35,963 nucleotides of DNA, taken from contig JAUWOU010000018.1 in the NCBI GenBank assembly GCA_030612005.1, positions 1-35,963 on the forward strand, given 5' to 3'. Below the pieces are notes generated by a model. That model was not told the DNA's origin. It did no database searches and worked only from the letters and a program-made list of their open reading frames with translations. Shown piece after piece: positions 9,545 through 19,482 of the stretch. How positions within the stretch are numbered: the stretch's first letter is position 1; each line of letters opens with the position of its first letter. Source of the DNA: Candidatus Thorarchaeota archaeon (GTDB taxonomy: Archaea > Asgardarchaeota > Thorarchaeia > Thorarchaeales > Thorarchaeaceae). Both the position numbers and the translations under genes were made by a program.

Positions 9545-10789
9545 TTACTTCAATTCTGCATCAATGGTTACTATCTTGGATAGATTCGTTCCCTCAGTAT
9601 TAGTGTCTTTCAGGAATAGGGCGACAACTGTTGCAAGAAGTGTAGTTATTACTAGAAAGAGTATTGATGAGGATAATCCAAAGTTATCAGCAATGATTCC
9701 AAAGATGATAGGTGACAAAGCTCCTGGGATTGCTCCGAATGAAAAGAGAATTCCAAAGGCTAGACCTGTCGAATGACGAGGACATACTTCTGTTTGATAC
9801 GCAACATTGGGTGGTACGCCTAGATAGAAGAAAAATCCGATGACAATTAAAACCAATACCAGCATCATCGAGCTGAGCTGGAAATTTAGGAGGAGCAGTG
9901 CCGGTGCTGCAACTCCAGAAGAGGCGATGAGAAATGGTACCCTTCTATTCCATTTATCTGAGTAATAGGATGACACAACTTCACCGACAAGTCCAGCTGT
10001 TAACATTACAGCAGTTAGATAACCTGCTGTAACTACACCAGTTAGGTAAGTTACTGTGAGATATAGAGGCATCAGTAGGGATGTACATCTGAATGCCATT
10101 CCACGTAGACCTACAAGTAAGACAAGAAGCCAATAATTTCGAGTCCAGCCCTCTGGTTCAATACGCACTACTTCTTCTGGTTCAGGGATGAGGCCATCAT
10201 TAAGCCCATTTGCTTTGTCACTTTGAGAATATCTCATGAGTAGAAAAGTTGGCACAAACAAAATAATGCCTACAATTGCAAGTACCTGAAGGGAGGATTG
10301 CCAAGTTCCTGTTGCAAGGAGTAAGGTTACTCCAACAAAAGGTGTTACAGCCATTCCAAGCAAACCCCCCATTGCTTGGATTCCTGTTGCTTTTGCTCTA
10401 GCATTCGGAAACTTTTCACCTAGTGCCGGGAATGAACTAGGATGATATCCCGAAGCTCCAAGACCAAGGAAGACTTGGTAAATAGTCAGCATCACAAATC
10501 CCTGTGCAGTACTTGTTAGGAGCATTGCAACTGCAGCTAGTAGTACGCTAATGGAGATGAAAATATCTCTCATACCCTTATCGCCAAGATAACCGACAAG
10601 CAAATGGGCAGTGGTCATTGCTACAATTGCAGCACTAGTAGCAATCCCGATCTGTGTATAGTTAATACCAAGGTCAAGCTGTATCACGGTAAGGAATGGT
10701 GAAAGTGCACCAGTATAGATGTGATTCATGAAATGTGAAATTGTACAAGCAGCGAGAACAGCATATGACGCCTTAGTTACCTTTGCCAA
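9545..10789 (-). CDS. Major facilitator superfamily transporter
   Basis: About 12 hydrophobic segments; LVGYLGDKGMRDIFI loop motif; TTG start. Confidence 0.9.
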   Translation of the reverse strand: MAKVTKASYAVLAACTISHFMNHIYTGALSPFLTVIQLDLGINYTQIGIATSAAIVAMTTAHLLVGYLGDKGMRDIFISISVLLAAVAMLLTSTAQGFVMLTIYQVFLGLGASGYHPSSFPALGEKFPNARAKATGIQAMGGLLGMAVTPFVGVTLLLATGTWQSSLQVLAIVGIILFVPTFLLMRYSQSDKANGLNDGLIPEPEEVVRIEPEGWTRNYWLLVLLVGLRGMAFRCTSLLMPLYLTVTYLTGVVTAGYLTAVMLTAGLVGEVVSSYYSDKWNRRVPFLIASSGVAAPALLLLNFQLSSMMLVLVLIVIGFFFYLGVPPNVAYQTEVCPRHSTGLAFGILFSFGAIPGALSPIIFGIIADNFGLSSSILFLVITTLLATVVALFLKDTNTEGTNLSKIVTIDAELK

Positions 10790-11040
10790 AATGGAATCAC
10801 GTCCTATTGAGGACCGATGATGCCAAAAATCCTATTGTTAAGACTACTGATAGTACCATATTGTGGAATATTGAATTCAGAAAAATAATGTCGGGTCAGC
10901 TGGCATCATCAAGCAAGCCCAATGTTGCCAGCATCTCCGATTTTCGACTCGGAAAGTTGTTAGTGGTTGAAGCTAACCCCCTTTTATATTTAAAGTTCCA
11001 TTGTTAGCGCAATCAAAGTGTTACAAGATACACCTTGCTG

Positions 11041-13023
11041 CTAGAAAAGCATACCAACACACCAAAGTACAATGCGGAGAGCTAGCAAATCGTTGTTATC
11101 TACACCTTCATAGAGTCCGAGCAAACCATAGTTATCAAGCATGAAGTTGCTTCCTGTGATAACTAGTTTTCCACCTGCAGCTCCTTCTTTGTAGCCCATC
11201 ACTGGTGAACTTCCATAGCTTGCAAGTCTATGTCCATCTATCGGCGGAATGGTAATAGTTGCACCTAGGTAATGGAACCCATTAATTCCAGATGTAATAA
11301 TATGTGGGTCGATTATATCGATAAGAGTTGGATAATCTCCATTTGGAACTTTAAAACCGGTAAAAGCAAATCCAGTCCAGCTGAGGAACTCATTCAATGC
11401 TGTTGCATTAAGCGAGGAGTTCGACAAAGCTGCTAGGAATATTCCTCCACCAGAATTATAGTAGTCCTCATAAGCTTGAATTTCATTTTCCGAGAAAGGT
11501 AGATAATACGCAGTAGTGTGTGCTGGATTTGTTTCATTTGCAGAATATACACAAGGATCAAGAATCACAACGGCATCAAATTCATGTAGTGAGCTATTTG
11601 TCGTAGCACTACTATTTCGAATCTCTGTCACTGAAATATCATTGTCTACAAGTATTTTATAGAACTCTCTGAATTGACCATAAATCGTATCTATATCCCA
11701 AGGTGAGTGGGAGATATCAAAAGCAACTCTGGTAATTGCTGTTCCAACTTCAAAAGAAATGTGGATGCTGCATTCGCCATAATCAGTAGATGAGAAGGTT
11801 ATTGTTCCCTCTATATGAGTGACCCCTGATTCCGGTACATTCACTGTAACTGGAATACGACCTATTTGGTCAATCTCAAATTCTTCAGGTATAACAAAAG
11901 CTGAGGAAGTTGAACTCACCACCTCTGTTGTAAAATTATCATTTCCAGAAGTAATAATCCTGATATTGAAGCTGTATGTGTCAGATGCAAATAGTCGTTC
12001 ATAGTCAATCGGCAGCTCTCCAGGAAAAGCAAAGCAAATTGCTGGGAGACTACCTTCTTCTGAAGTTTCTTGGATGATGTTGAGTGACTGCTGGACATTC
12101 AATTTTCCTGCACCAACTATATACTCTGGATACGAACCTAATGGGTCAACACCTTTCATTAAAGCAGTCATTATTGAACCCGGTGTATAGGTGATGTTAT
12201 TATCAATAGAGTGACCAATGAGCTCTGCGGCAGCTGCAGCAACCCTTGGTGAGGCAAAGCTGGTTCCATAGTATCGATTTCCATCTGATGCAGTCGTGTA
12301 ACCTGCGGCTGATAGGTCTGGCTTCATATATCGACTATTTGTTGGTCCAATTGATGTGAAATCTGCAGGAGTATCATCTTCCATTAACGCCCCAACTGCA
12401 ATACAAGCATCAAAGAGGGCAGGTGACTCAATTGTAGTGCCCAGAATTCCACCATCTCCAGTGTTTCCTGCTGCTGCTACTACAACCACTCCTAAGGAGA
12501 ACGCCCACTCAATACTTGACTCAATGGGGTCTCCTAATGTTGGAGTACCTCCAAGACTAAGATTGATCACACTGCAATTTTGCTCAACGGCCCATTCTAT
12601 CGCATCAACTAAAGCTAGTGTTGTCGCTGATCCCTCTTCGCTCAATACCTTTCCATTTACAATTTCTATATTCGGAGAAGTAGCCAACTGTCTAGCAATT
12701 ATGGTACCATGGGGAACGTCTTGTGGTCTTGAATCTGTAGTTGAAAGATCTTCAAAATCGTATCCATTATCAAGTGTTATGAAACTCGCTTCTGCTACAA
12801 CTCTTCCCTGCAAGCCAATATCTACATCAATGCCTGAATCTAATAAAGCAACTCTGACCTTCGCAGCAGGTGCATTACTCCCAGGTATGATATTTGTGAT
12901 GTACACTAGTCCAGTGGAAACAACAATCATCAGAATGACGATGACGGCAATGATTTTTTTCCCACTTGTTGATTCTTTCTTTGGAGTGCTTGTTGGTTCC
13001 CAGTAAAAGGCCATAATCGACAC
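11041..13023 (-). CDS. Membrane-anchored S8 (subtilisin-like) serine protease with C-terminal GATase-like domain
   Basis: N-terminal TM; catalytic D (VALLDSGIDV), H (VPHGTIIA), N (AAAGNTGDGG), S (GTSFASPRVA); C-terminal region with VVILDPCVY and GGKLVITGSNFMLDN. Confidence 0.92.
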   Translation of the reverse strand: MSIMAFYWEPTSTPKKESTSGKKIIAVIVILMIVVSTGLVYITNIIPGSNAPAAKVRVALLDSGIDVDIGLQGRVVAEASFITLDNGYDFEDLSTTDSRPQDVPHGTIIARQLATSPNIEIVNGKVLSEEGSATTLALVDAIEWAVEQNCSVINLSLGGTPTLGDPIESSIEWAFSLGVVVVAAAGNTGDGGILGTTIESPALFDACIAVGALMEDDTPADFTSIGPTNSRYMKPDLSAAGYTTASDGNRYYGTSFASPRVAAAAAELIGHSIDNNITYTPGSIMTALMKGVDPLGSYPEYIVGAGKLNVQQSLNIIQETSEEGSLPAICFAFPGELPIDYERLFASDTYSFNIRIITSGNDNFTTEVVSSTSSAFVIPEEFEIDQIGRIPVTVNVPESGVTHIEGTITFSSTDYGECSIHISFEVGTAITRVAFDISHSPWDIDTIYGQFREFYKILVDNDISVTEIRNSSATTNSSLHEFDAVVILDPCVYSANETNPAHTTAYYLPFSENEIQAYEDYYNSGGGIFLAALSNSSLNATALNEFLSWTGFAFTGFKVPNGDYPTLIDIIDPHIITSGINGFHYLGATITIPPIDGHRLASYGSSPVMGYKEGAAGGKLVITGSNFMLDNYGLLGLYEGVDNNDLLALRIVLWCVGMLF

Positions 13024-13227
13024 CTAGGTGCAGCAAATGCGTGTGCAGTTCGCATTAATATAGTGACTACACATGAACCTATCGACATCGGTAAAGAAGT
13101 ATTGATTCAGAAAAACTTCATTAGGCTGCTTTGTTTGTTCAATATTCACGTAGTAGAGAGTAGAGATGGGACCATTCACGTTTCATTTATCTGCAATAAT
13201 ATCTCATCATCAAACCGCCAAGAGGTA

Positions 13228-16200
13228 ATGAACTTGTCCGGAGAAGACGCCATCACAGAATCTAGTTCAACTGTAACATATCATTCATTGCCTTTAGAAG
13301 AAGTCTTTGAATCATTAGAAGTCGATAAAAAGAGTGGTCTCTCTGCTGACGAAGTTAAGATTCGACTCCAAGAATATGGACCGAACTCCATTCCAAGGTA
13401 TAAAGGATCTTTCATGCAAGTCTATATTTCGCCTATTCTTAACTGGTTGATTACTATCTACATAATAAGCTCCTTTACACTAATTGCTATCGCATATTTC
13501 TTCCCTTCTCCCAACAACACTATGGGTGGTGCATCCCTTTGGCTCGCAATTGTAGCAGTTAATGCATTCGTTGCCATGATTCAACAATATCGAGCTGAGA
13601 AAAAATTAGATGCCTTGGAGAAACTATCTGCTGGAGAAGCTAGAGTTATCCGGGACGGCAAAGAAGCCAGTATCTCACCTGTAGATTTAGTTCCAGGTGA
13701 TATTGTTAAACTCGAACAGGGTGATAAAATCCCAGCTGATGGTCGTATTATCTCATCTTCAAACCTGATGGCAAACGAAGCATCACTTACTGGCGAAAGT
13801 GTACCTGTTATGAAACGTGAGGATGCACGTGTTGCAGAGGATGTTTCTCTCACTGATATGTTGAATACTGTCTTCTTTGGTACGTATATTTCAACAGGAA
13901 TGGCAACAGTAGTAACTACAGCAACAGGTAGTCACACAGAGATTGGGAAGATACAGGGAACTCTTCAAGCATTGAATACTGGGGACATTCCCCTGAGAAA
14001 AAAAGTCAATCTCTTAGCAAAATACTTGGGAATCGCTGCAATCATACTTATGGCTGTGTCCGTTATCTGGCAGCTTTTTATGTATCCTATCCTTTATGGT
14101 GAGCCTTTCAACTTCACTATGCAATATCTCTCTGAGATAATCGGTGAAGGTATCGTTAGTGCTATGACCATAATGCCGATTAACATACCACTATTGACGA
14201 CAATTGTTCTCCTTACTGGAGTGCTTGCAATGGCACGCAAAGGAGTTATCATTCGAGACCTCTCTGCAGTTGAGAGCCTTGGACGTGTGAGTGTTATCTG
14301 CAGTGACAAAACTGGTACTATGACCAAGAACGAGATGACAGTCAAATACTGCTGGGACACAAAGAATCTCTACTCCATCAGAGGTGACGGTTATGACCCC
14401 ACTGGAGGTATATACCTCTTGAAGGGAGCTACTGATTCCAATGTTGCTGATTGCGAAGAGGAACTTGTAGATGATATCTTTTCGTGGAAGGGTCTTTTCC
14501 GAATGGTTACCTGTGGTGGAATCGCAAATGATGCAGAGATAATCAAAGAAGAAATTCCCGACCAAGGTACTGTTTGGACCCCTTTAGGAGATCCTACAGA
14601 TGCCGCACTCTTGACCATGTTTCGAAAGAGTGGTATTGATGAGGAGGCAATACGAAAACGTTACAGTATTGTTGAAGAGTTTCCATTTGAATCAGAACTC
14701 AAGAGGATATCCAAGATATGTCAGGATGATAAAAAATTCGTGGCTTTTGTTAAAGGAGCTACGGAAGTTCTAATGCCTCTTTGTACGCATGTGAACGGAA
14801 AGGACACTCCTACGAAGATTACACCCGGCTTATTGGAGCGGGTCAATACTCTAGCTAATGATTTTGCCTCAAAGGGTTACAGAGTCATCTCTCTTGCATA
14901 CAGACAGATGGACTCAGTTCCCACGGGTAATTCGGCTCGTGAACAAACCGAAAACAATCTCACCTATCTTGGATTTGCTTGTATTGTGGATCCACCAAGG
15001 CAAGGTGTGAAAGAGGCTGTCCAAGATTGTCATAGTGCAGGAATCAATGTTATCATGATCACAGGCGATGCAGCAGCTACTGCAAAGACTATCGCTACGG
15101 ACTTAGGCATTTTCTCCGAGAATTCATTAGTGGTCGAGGGATCTAAAGTCATTGACATTAATGATGAGGACTTTGCTAGGACCAATGTTTTTGCTCGTGT
15201 CAACCCAGATCATAAGCAAGTGATTGTCGAGCGATACCAGGACCAGAACAAGATTGTTGCGATGACCGGAGACGGTGTAAATGATGCATTAGCTTTGGCC
15301 ATGAGCGACGCAGGAATTGCTATGGGCATTACAGGGACGGATGTTGCTAAAGAAGCAGCAGACATTGTCATCACAGATGATAGCTTTGCGTCTATTGTTT
15401 CAGGAGTTCATCAAGGTCGAGGTCTTTTTAGCAAGATTAGAATGATGATTTACTTCTACGTTGCAATCAATGTTTTCGAGAGTATCATCTTCTTTGGTGC
15501 ACTATTCATCTTCCCCGATTACATCAATTTGTTTAGCAACTGGCAGAATCTCTATCTGGTTGTCACAACTCACTCATTCCCTGGTCTAGCGTTAGTATTT
15601 GACCGTACTTCTACGAAAGCAATGGAAGAGAAACCAAGAGACAGTCAAGAAATAATCACGAGAAATATCGGAAAGGTAATGGTACTAAGTATCATCCTTA
15701 TGGCATTAGGCGCATCACTTGTATACTTCTTGACATTCACACAATTTTGGGATATAGTTACTGTAACTCCTGAAAATATGTCTGGTTTCTGGTCGACTTG
15801 GATACCTGAAGACCCATCTCAGATTTTCTACTATAATGATTTTACGTCTGCTCCCATCTGGGTTTTACTCAAGGCAACAACAATGCTTCTGTCAGTTATT
15901 CTAATTGTTGAGAGTACTTTGGTTCTGCTAATTCGCCGAATTAATCTTCCACTACACAAGAGTCTCCGTGAGCCAGGAACTTGGATTTTCGTCATCTTCC
16001 TAGGCCTCATCTATCTTGCTCACTACCTGTTGATGTATAATCCATTGGTCAATGAGATACTGGCGACTTTTGGATTGAACTTCTTTATCATCCCACTGAC
16101 AACGTTTGATTGGATCATCTGTATCCTCATATCATTGCCAGTAATCATTGGAGTTGAGTTGTACAAGTGGAAATTCAGGAAGCGTGGTATAGATCTCTAG
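13228..16200 (+). CDS. P-type cation-transporting ATPase, P2/P3-like
   Basis: SLTGESVPV, VICSDKTGTMTKNE, MITGDAAATAKTIATDLGI, MTGDGVNDALALAMSDAGIAMG. ORF opens at 13063, but ATG 13228 follows a purine-rich agaggta and begins the typical actuator N-terminus. Confidence 0.92.
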   Translation: MNLSGEDAITESSSTVTYHSLPLEEVFESLEVDKKSGLSADEVKIRLQEYGPNSIPRYKGSFMQVYISPILNWLITIYIISSFTLIAIAYFFPSPNNTMGGASLWLAIVAVNAFVAMIQQYRAEKKLDALEKLSAGEARVIRDGKEASISPVDLVPGDIVKLEQGDKIPADGRIISSSNLMANEASLTGESVPVMKREDARVAEDVSLTDMLNTVFFGTYISTGMATVVTTATGSHTEIGKIQGTLQALNTGDIPLRKKVNLLAKYLGIAAIILMAVSVIWQLFMYPILYGEPFNFTMQYLSEIIGEGIVSAMTIMPINIPLLTTIVLLTGVLAMARKGVIIRDLSAVESLGRVSVICSDKTGTMTKNEMTVKYCWDTKNLYSIRGDGYDPTGGIYLLKGATDSNVADCEEELVDDIFSWKGLFRMVTCGGIANDAEIIKEEIPDQGTVWTPLGDPTDAALLTMFRKSGIDEEAIRKRYSIVEEFPFESELKRISKICQDDKKFVAFVKGATEVLMPLCTHVNGKDTPTKITPGLLERVNTLANDFASKGYRVISLAYRQMDSVPTGNSAREQTENNLTYLGFACIVDPPRQGVKEAVQDCHSAGINVIMITGDAAATAKTIATDLGIFSENSLVVEGSKVIDINDEDFARTNVFARVNPDHKQVIVERYQDQNKIVAMTGDGVNDALALAMSDAGIAMGITGTDVAKEAADIVITDDSFASIVSGVHQGRGLFSKIRMMIYFYVAINVFESIIFFGALFIFPDYINLFSNWQNLYLVVTTHSFPGLALVFDRTSTKAMEEKPRDSQEIITRNIGKVMVLSIILMALGASLVYFLTFTQFWDIVTVTPENMSGFWSTWIPEDPSQIFYYNDFTSAPIWVLLKATTMLLSVILIVESTLVLLIRRINLPLHKSLREPGTWIFVIFLGLIYLAHYLLMYNPLVNEILATFGLNFFIIPLTTFDWIICILISLPVIIGVELYKWKFRKRGIDL

Positions 16201-16211
16201 GGAAATCTATA

Positions 16212-16228
16212 ATGTATATACAATACAT
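16212..16228. promoter_or_regulatory. Palindromic element upstream of panB (ATGTAT-ATACA-ATACAT; contains TGTATATACA)
   Basis: Perfect 6-nt inverted repeat and 10-nt palindrome; a TATA-like gtatataag lies ~15 nt downstream. Confidence 0.4.
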
Positions 16229-16291
16229 ATTCTCTCTACGGAGTATATAAGTGATGGAATATATCAGGTCTATCTAACTGGAGACCGAACC

Positions 16292-17146
16292 TTGGCACGA
16301 AAGACAACTCACAAGATAAAGCTGTTCAAAAAGAAGGGCAAGAAGATTGTCATGCTCACTGCATACGATGCTCCAACCGCCTCTATACTAAGTGAATGTG
16401 GCGTGGACATGATTCTCGTTGGAGACTCAGTTGGAAACACGCTCCTAGGTTATGAGAGTACAATCCCCGTTACACTTGACGATGTAATCCATCATAGTGC
16501 AGCAGTCGCAAGAGCAAAGCCTGACTGTCTTATCATAGGCGATATGCCTTTCATGACATACAAAGTGAGTATCGAGCAGGCGCTTGAAAACTGTTCACTC
16601 ATGCTTCAAGAAGGTGGTGCTGAGGCTGTTAAAATTGAAGGAGCTAGTAATAGAGTTGTGGAAATAGTTCGAGGAATTGTAGATTCTGGCATTCCCGTAA
16701 TGGGGCATATTGGTCTCACTCCTCAATCCATCTTTCAACTCGGGGGATATCGTATCCAAGGCCGAACTGCAGAGATGACGGAAGCACTTGTTGCACAAGC
16801 AAAAGCCTTGGAAGATGCTGGAGCATTCTCAATCGTTATAGAATTGGTACCATCAGAAACTGCAAAACTGATCACCGAATCAATTAGTATCCCAACAATC
16901 GGAATTGGAGCAGGACCTCACTGCGATGGTCAGGTCCTAGTCCTATGGGATCTGCTCGGTTTGTTCGAGGACTTCAAACCAAAATTCGTGAAGAAGTATG
17001 CAAACATACGTAATGTGATTCGGGATGCGGTAAAAGAATATTCAGAAGAAGTGAGAAAAGGTGTGTTCCCAGATTCGGAACACAGCTTCGAAATGTCAGA
17101 AGAAGAAACTGGTCGATTGTACGGAAGAACCAAGCCCTCCAGATAG
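16292..17146 (+). CDS. panB: 3-methyl-2-oxobutanoate hydroxymethyltransferase
   Basis: MLTAYDAPTASILSECGVDMILVGDSVGNTLLGYESTIPVTLDDVIHH; GHIGLTPQSIFQLGGYRIQGR; TIGIGAGPHCDGQVLVLWDLLGL. TTG start. Confidence 0.96.
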   Translation: MARKTTHKIKLFKKKGKKIVMLTAYDAPTASILSECGVDMILVGDSVGNTLLGYESTIPVTLDDVIHHSAAVARAKPDCLIIGDMPFMTYKVSIEQALENCSLMLQEGGAEAVKIEGASNRVVEIVRGIVDSGIPVMGHIGLTPQSIFQLGGYRIQGRTAEMTEALVAQAKALEDAGAFSIVIELVPSETAKLITESISIPTIGIGAGPHCDGQVLVLWDLLGLFEDFKPKFVKKYANIRNVIRDAVKEYSEEVRKGVFPDSEHSFEMSEEETGRLYGRTKPSR

Positions 17147-17170
17147 AGGGCTAGATTTCCTGAATCTTAA

Positions 17171-17377
17171 TTATTCTTCTTTGATAGAATCGTTGATTGC
17201 CTCAATGAGCTTGTCGGGATCTACTCCGTGAGCCATTGCTCCCTGCTCAATAGTTTCAAATCTTGCTGCTGCGCAGCCATAGCAGTGAAGTCCGTTCTCC
17301 ATGAAAGCACCTGCAGTTTCAGGCCATTTCATAACTACTTCAGCAATGCTCATGTTTTTGTTTACTTGTTGTGCCAT
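17171..17377 (-). CDS. DUF1858-domain protein
   Basis: NKNMSIAEVVMKWPETAGAFMENGLHCYGCAAARFETIEQGAMAHGVDPDKLIEAIN. Start chosen at MAQQ; ORF extends to 17389. Confidence 0.85.
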   Translation of the reverse strand: MAQQVNKNMSIAEVVMKWPETAGAFMENGLHCYGCAAARFETIEQGAMAHGVDPDKLIEAINDSIKEE

Positions 17378-17482
17378 TATATTCACCATTAACTATGGTT
17401 AACAAATATGGTTTGGAAATTTACTCTAATATACTTTCCTTTGTGAACCAATTCCAATTCATTCTCAGTTTAAGTGTGGATT

Positions 17483-17905
17483 TCACAGTACCATGTGATC
17501 TAGACCCATTTCCTTTAGAACCTCGGGATAGATCTTGTACAGGGGCTTGATTTTATTCAAGAGACCTAGTGCTTTTGTCACTGAGCCTTGAAGCTTCACT
17601 TGACCTTTAGCCATTGCTACAGTTGTGCTCAATTTGTCCTGCCAGAATTTATTCGTAGTTTCTGATTTGGACCATACTACGATTTCTGGTTCAACATCAC
17701 TATCAAATGTGAGCGTTCCAATTTCTCCATTTGGTCCAGGGTCTCTGAAGTTGATTGTCATACGTATTTCAGGATCTTCGATGTCAAATCTAACAACGAC
17801 TTGTGATTTTGTCATTTTCTCCATGACCTCGGCTTCTTGTGTTGCTTTAGCCCAGAAATTGTTGAAGATTTCTATGAATTGTTCCTTACTTTCAAACGAT
17901 ACCAT
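17483..17905 (-). CDS. SCP2 sterol-binding-like domain protein
   Basis: 140-aa protein with an SCP2-like pattern (VVRFDIEDPEIRMTINFRD … VVWSKSETTNKFWQDKLSTTVAMAKGQVKLQGSVTKALGLLNKIKPL). Confidence 0.75.
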   Translation of the reverse strand: MVSFESKEQFIEIFNNFWAKATQEAEVMEKMTKSQVVVRFDIEDPEIRMTINFRDPGPNGEIGTLTFDSDVEPEIVVWSKSETTNKFWQDKLSTTVAMAKGQVKLQGSVTKALGLLNKIKPLYKIYPEVLKEMGLDHMVL

Positions 17906-17973
17906 TGAGTTGTCCTCCGACTTGTCAATTCTAACTAAAAGCTGGATAGAAGTCTTTTGGATGACGACGCAAT

Positions 17974-19320
17974 CTAGTTTGCATGCAGGTATCGGTTAAT
18001 CTCCCATGATGATATCTCAATTGAATGAGGATCTCCATTAGTTTTAGCATAGTCCTCCCATTCATGCATCCTGATAGCTACTAATGTGTCTACTAACGAA
18101 TCTCCCAATTCATTTCTCATGAAGCGACTTTCATCTAGTAGTGCTAGAGATTCTATCAGAGATCCCGGGAGTGATTTTACATCAGACGTGGATTTGTACA
18201 GATTTGTTGTCGTTGGTTCAGAAGGTTCAAGGGTTCTCTCAATACCATCCAAGCCTGCTGCTTCTATTGCGGCTATAGCAAGATGAGGAGATATTGTTGT
18301 ATCAGGACATCGTAACTCGATTCTTGCCGCTTTTTCAGAACCGTTGAAATGCGGGACTCGTACCATAGTGCTTCGATTTCTATACCCCCATGCAATCCTT
18401 GTAGGTGCTTCAAATCCAGGAACTAATCTTTTGTAAGAGTTGACTGTTGGTGCTAGTAATGCAATAAGACTGCTCGCATGTTCGAGCAACCCAGCTACAT
18501 AGCTCATTGCCATCTGGGATAATCCTCCATTTCCTTTCGAAGCAAAGAGATTTCGTGAACCATCGGTTTCCCAAATACTCTGATGCAGGTGTAGCCCTGA
18601 TCCATTTTGGTCGTCGAATGGTTTTGGCATAAAGGTCACATCAATTCCACGCATGGAACCCATCTCCATTATTATTTGACGTCCTAAGAGTATGTTATCA
18701 GCGGCTGTTGAAGCAGTTGTATATTGAAGTCCCACCTCATGTTGACCTCTTGCAACTTCATGATGATGGGAGGTTGTTGGAATCCCTACTGCATTCAATG
18801 TTCTTACGATATCGCGTCTGAAATCTAGTTCGGAATCCATTGGGCGTGAGGAGAAATACCCACCGGAATCAAGCGGCATAATTGAATCATCTGAACGTCT
18901 TTGAATAGTGAAGAATTCCAACTCTGAGCCTATCATGAGCTGAAGCCCACGTTTGGAAGCTTTAGAGATCATTTTATCGAGAATGTTTCGTGGATCTCGT
19001 GGATGCGGTTTTCCAGAGGTTTCATAAATTCCACATAGTAGAAATGCTGCTGCAGGGTCCCATGGTTGTGAGGTAGGGGTGGTGCTTAAGGAGCGGAGAA
19101 GAACATCGCTGTCATTTATTGAAGCATATCCCGGTACTGAGGAACCATCCATTACTATTCCATTCTCAAGTACATCATCAAGCTGGTCAATGCCAACTTC
19201 GTAACTTCTCATATGTCCTAGTAAGTCGCTAAATACCAATCTAAGGAATTCTGGTCTTCCATGTTCTGTGTTCATCAATGGTGTCCTCTTGATTATTGAT
19301 TTGATGTATGAGAGAGTCAT
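17974..19320 (-). CDS. glnA: Glutamine synthetase family protein
   Basis: VMDGSSVPGYASINDSD, GSELEFFTI, HHHEVARGQHEVGLQYT, FMPKPFDDQNGSGLHLHQSIW, RIAWGYRNRSTMVRVP. ORF extends to 19416; start MTLSYIKSIIKR preferred. Confidence 0.92.
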   Translation of the reverse strand: MTLSYIKSIIKRTPLMNTEHGRPEFLRLVFSDLLGHMRSYEVGIDQLDDVLENGIVMDGSSVPGYASINDSDVLLRSLSTTPTSQPWDPAAAFLLCGIYETSGKPHPRDPRNILDKMISKASKRGLQLMIGSELEFFTIQRRSDDSIMPLDSGGYFSSRPMDSELDFRRDIVRTLNAVGIPTTSHHHEVARGQHEVGLQYTTASTAADNILLGRQIIMEMGSMRGIDVTFMPKPFDDQNGSGLHLHQSIWETDGSRNLFASKGNGGLSQMAMSYVAGLLEHASSLIALLAPTVNSYKRLVPGFEAPTRIAWGYRNRSTMVRVPHFNGSEKAARIELRCPDTTISPHLAIAAIEAAGLDGIERTLEPSEPTTTNLYKSTSDVKSLPGSLIESLALLDESRFMRNELGDSLVDTLVAIRMHEWEDYAKTNGDPHSIEISSWEINRYLHAN

Positions 19321-19482
19321 TGCCTTCTTGTGCGGACCCTGAGGGTGGGAAACTTGAAGTTTCCATCTATAATTCAAAGGCAATGGATACCTCTCTCTAT
19401 TGATTAGTAGTTTCAAATTAGACTATATGCTTTCCTTACTGAAAACAGAAAGCTTTTCTACTCTATTCGGTATATTTGACTT

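Noticed and set aside
10783-11007. 74-aa + strand ORF upstream of the MFS gene
   Set aside because: Low-quality composition, no family, and lies in what looks like a promoter region of the divergent gene.
12356-13006. 216-aa + strand ORF
   Set aside because: Fully antisense to the subtilase, which has an intact catalytic set.
17389-17402. TTAAC-TATG-GTTAA inverted repeat before the DUF1858 gene
   Set aside because: Short and AT-rich, overlaps a possible start codon; chance occurrence is likely.
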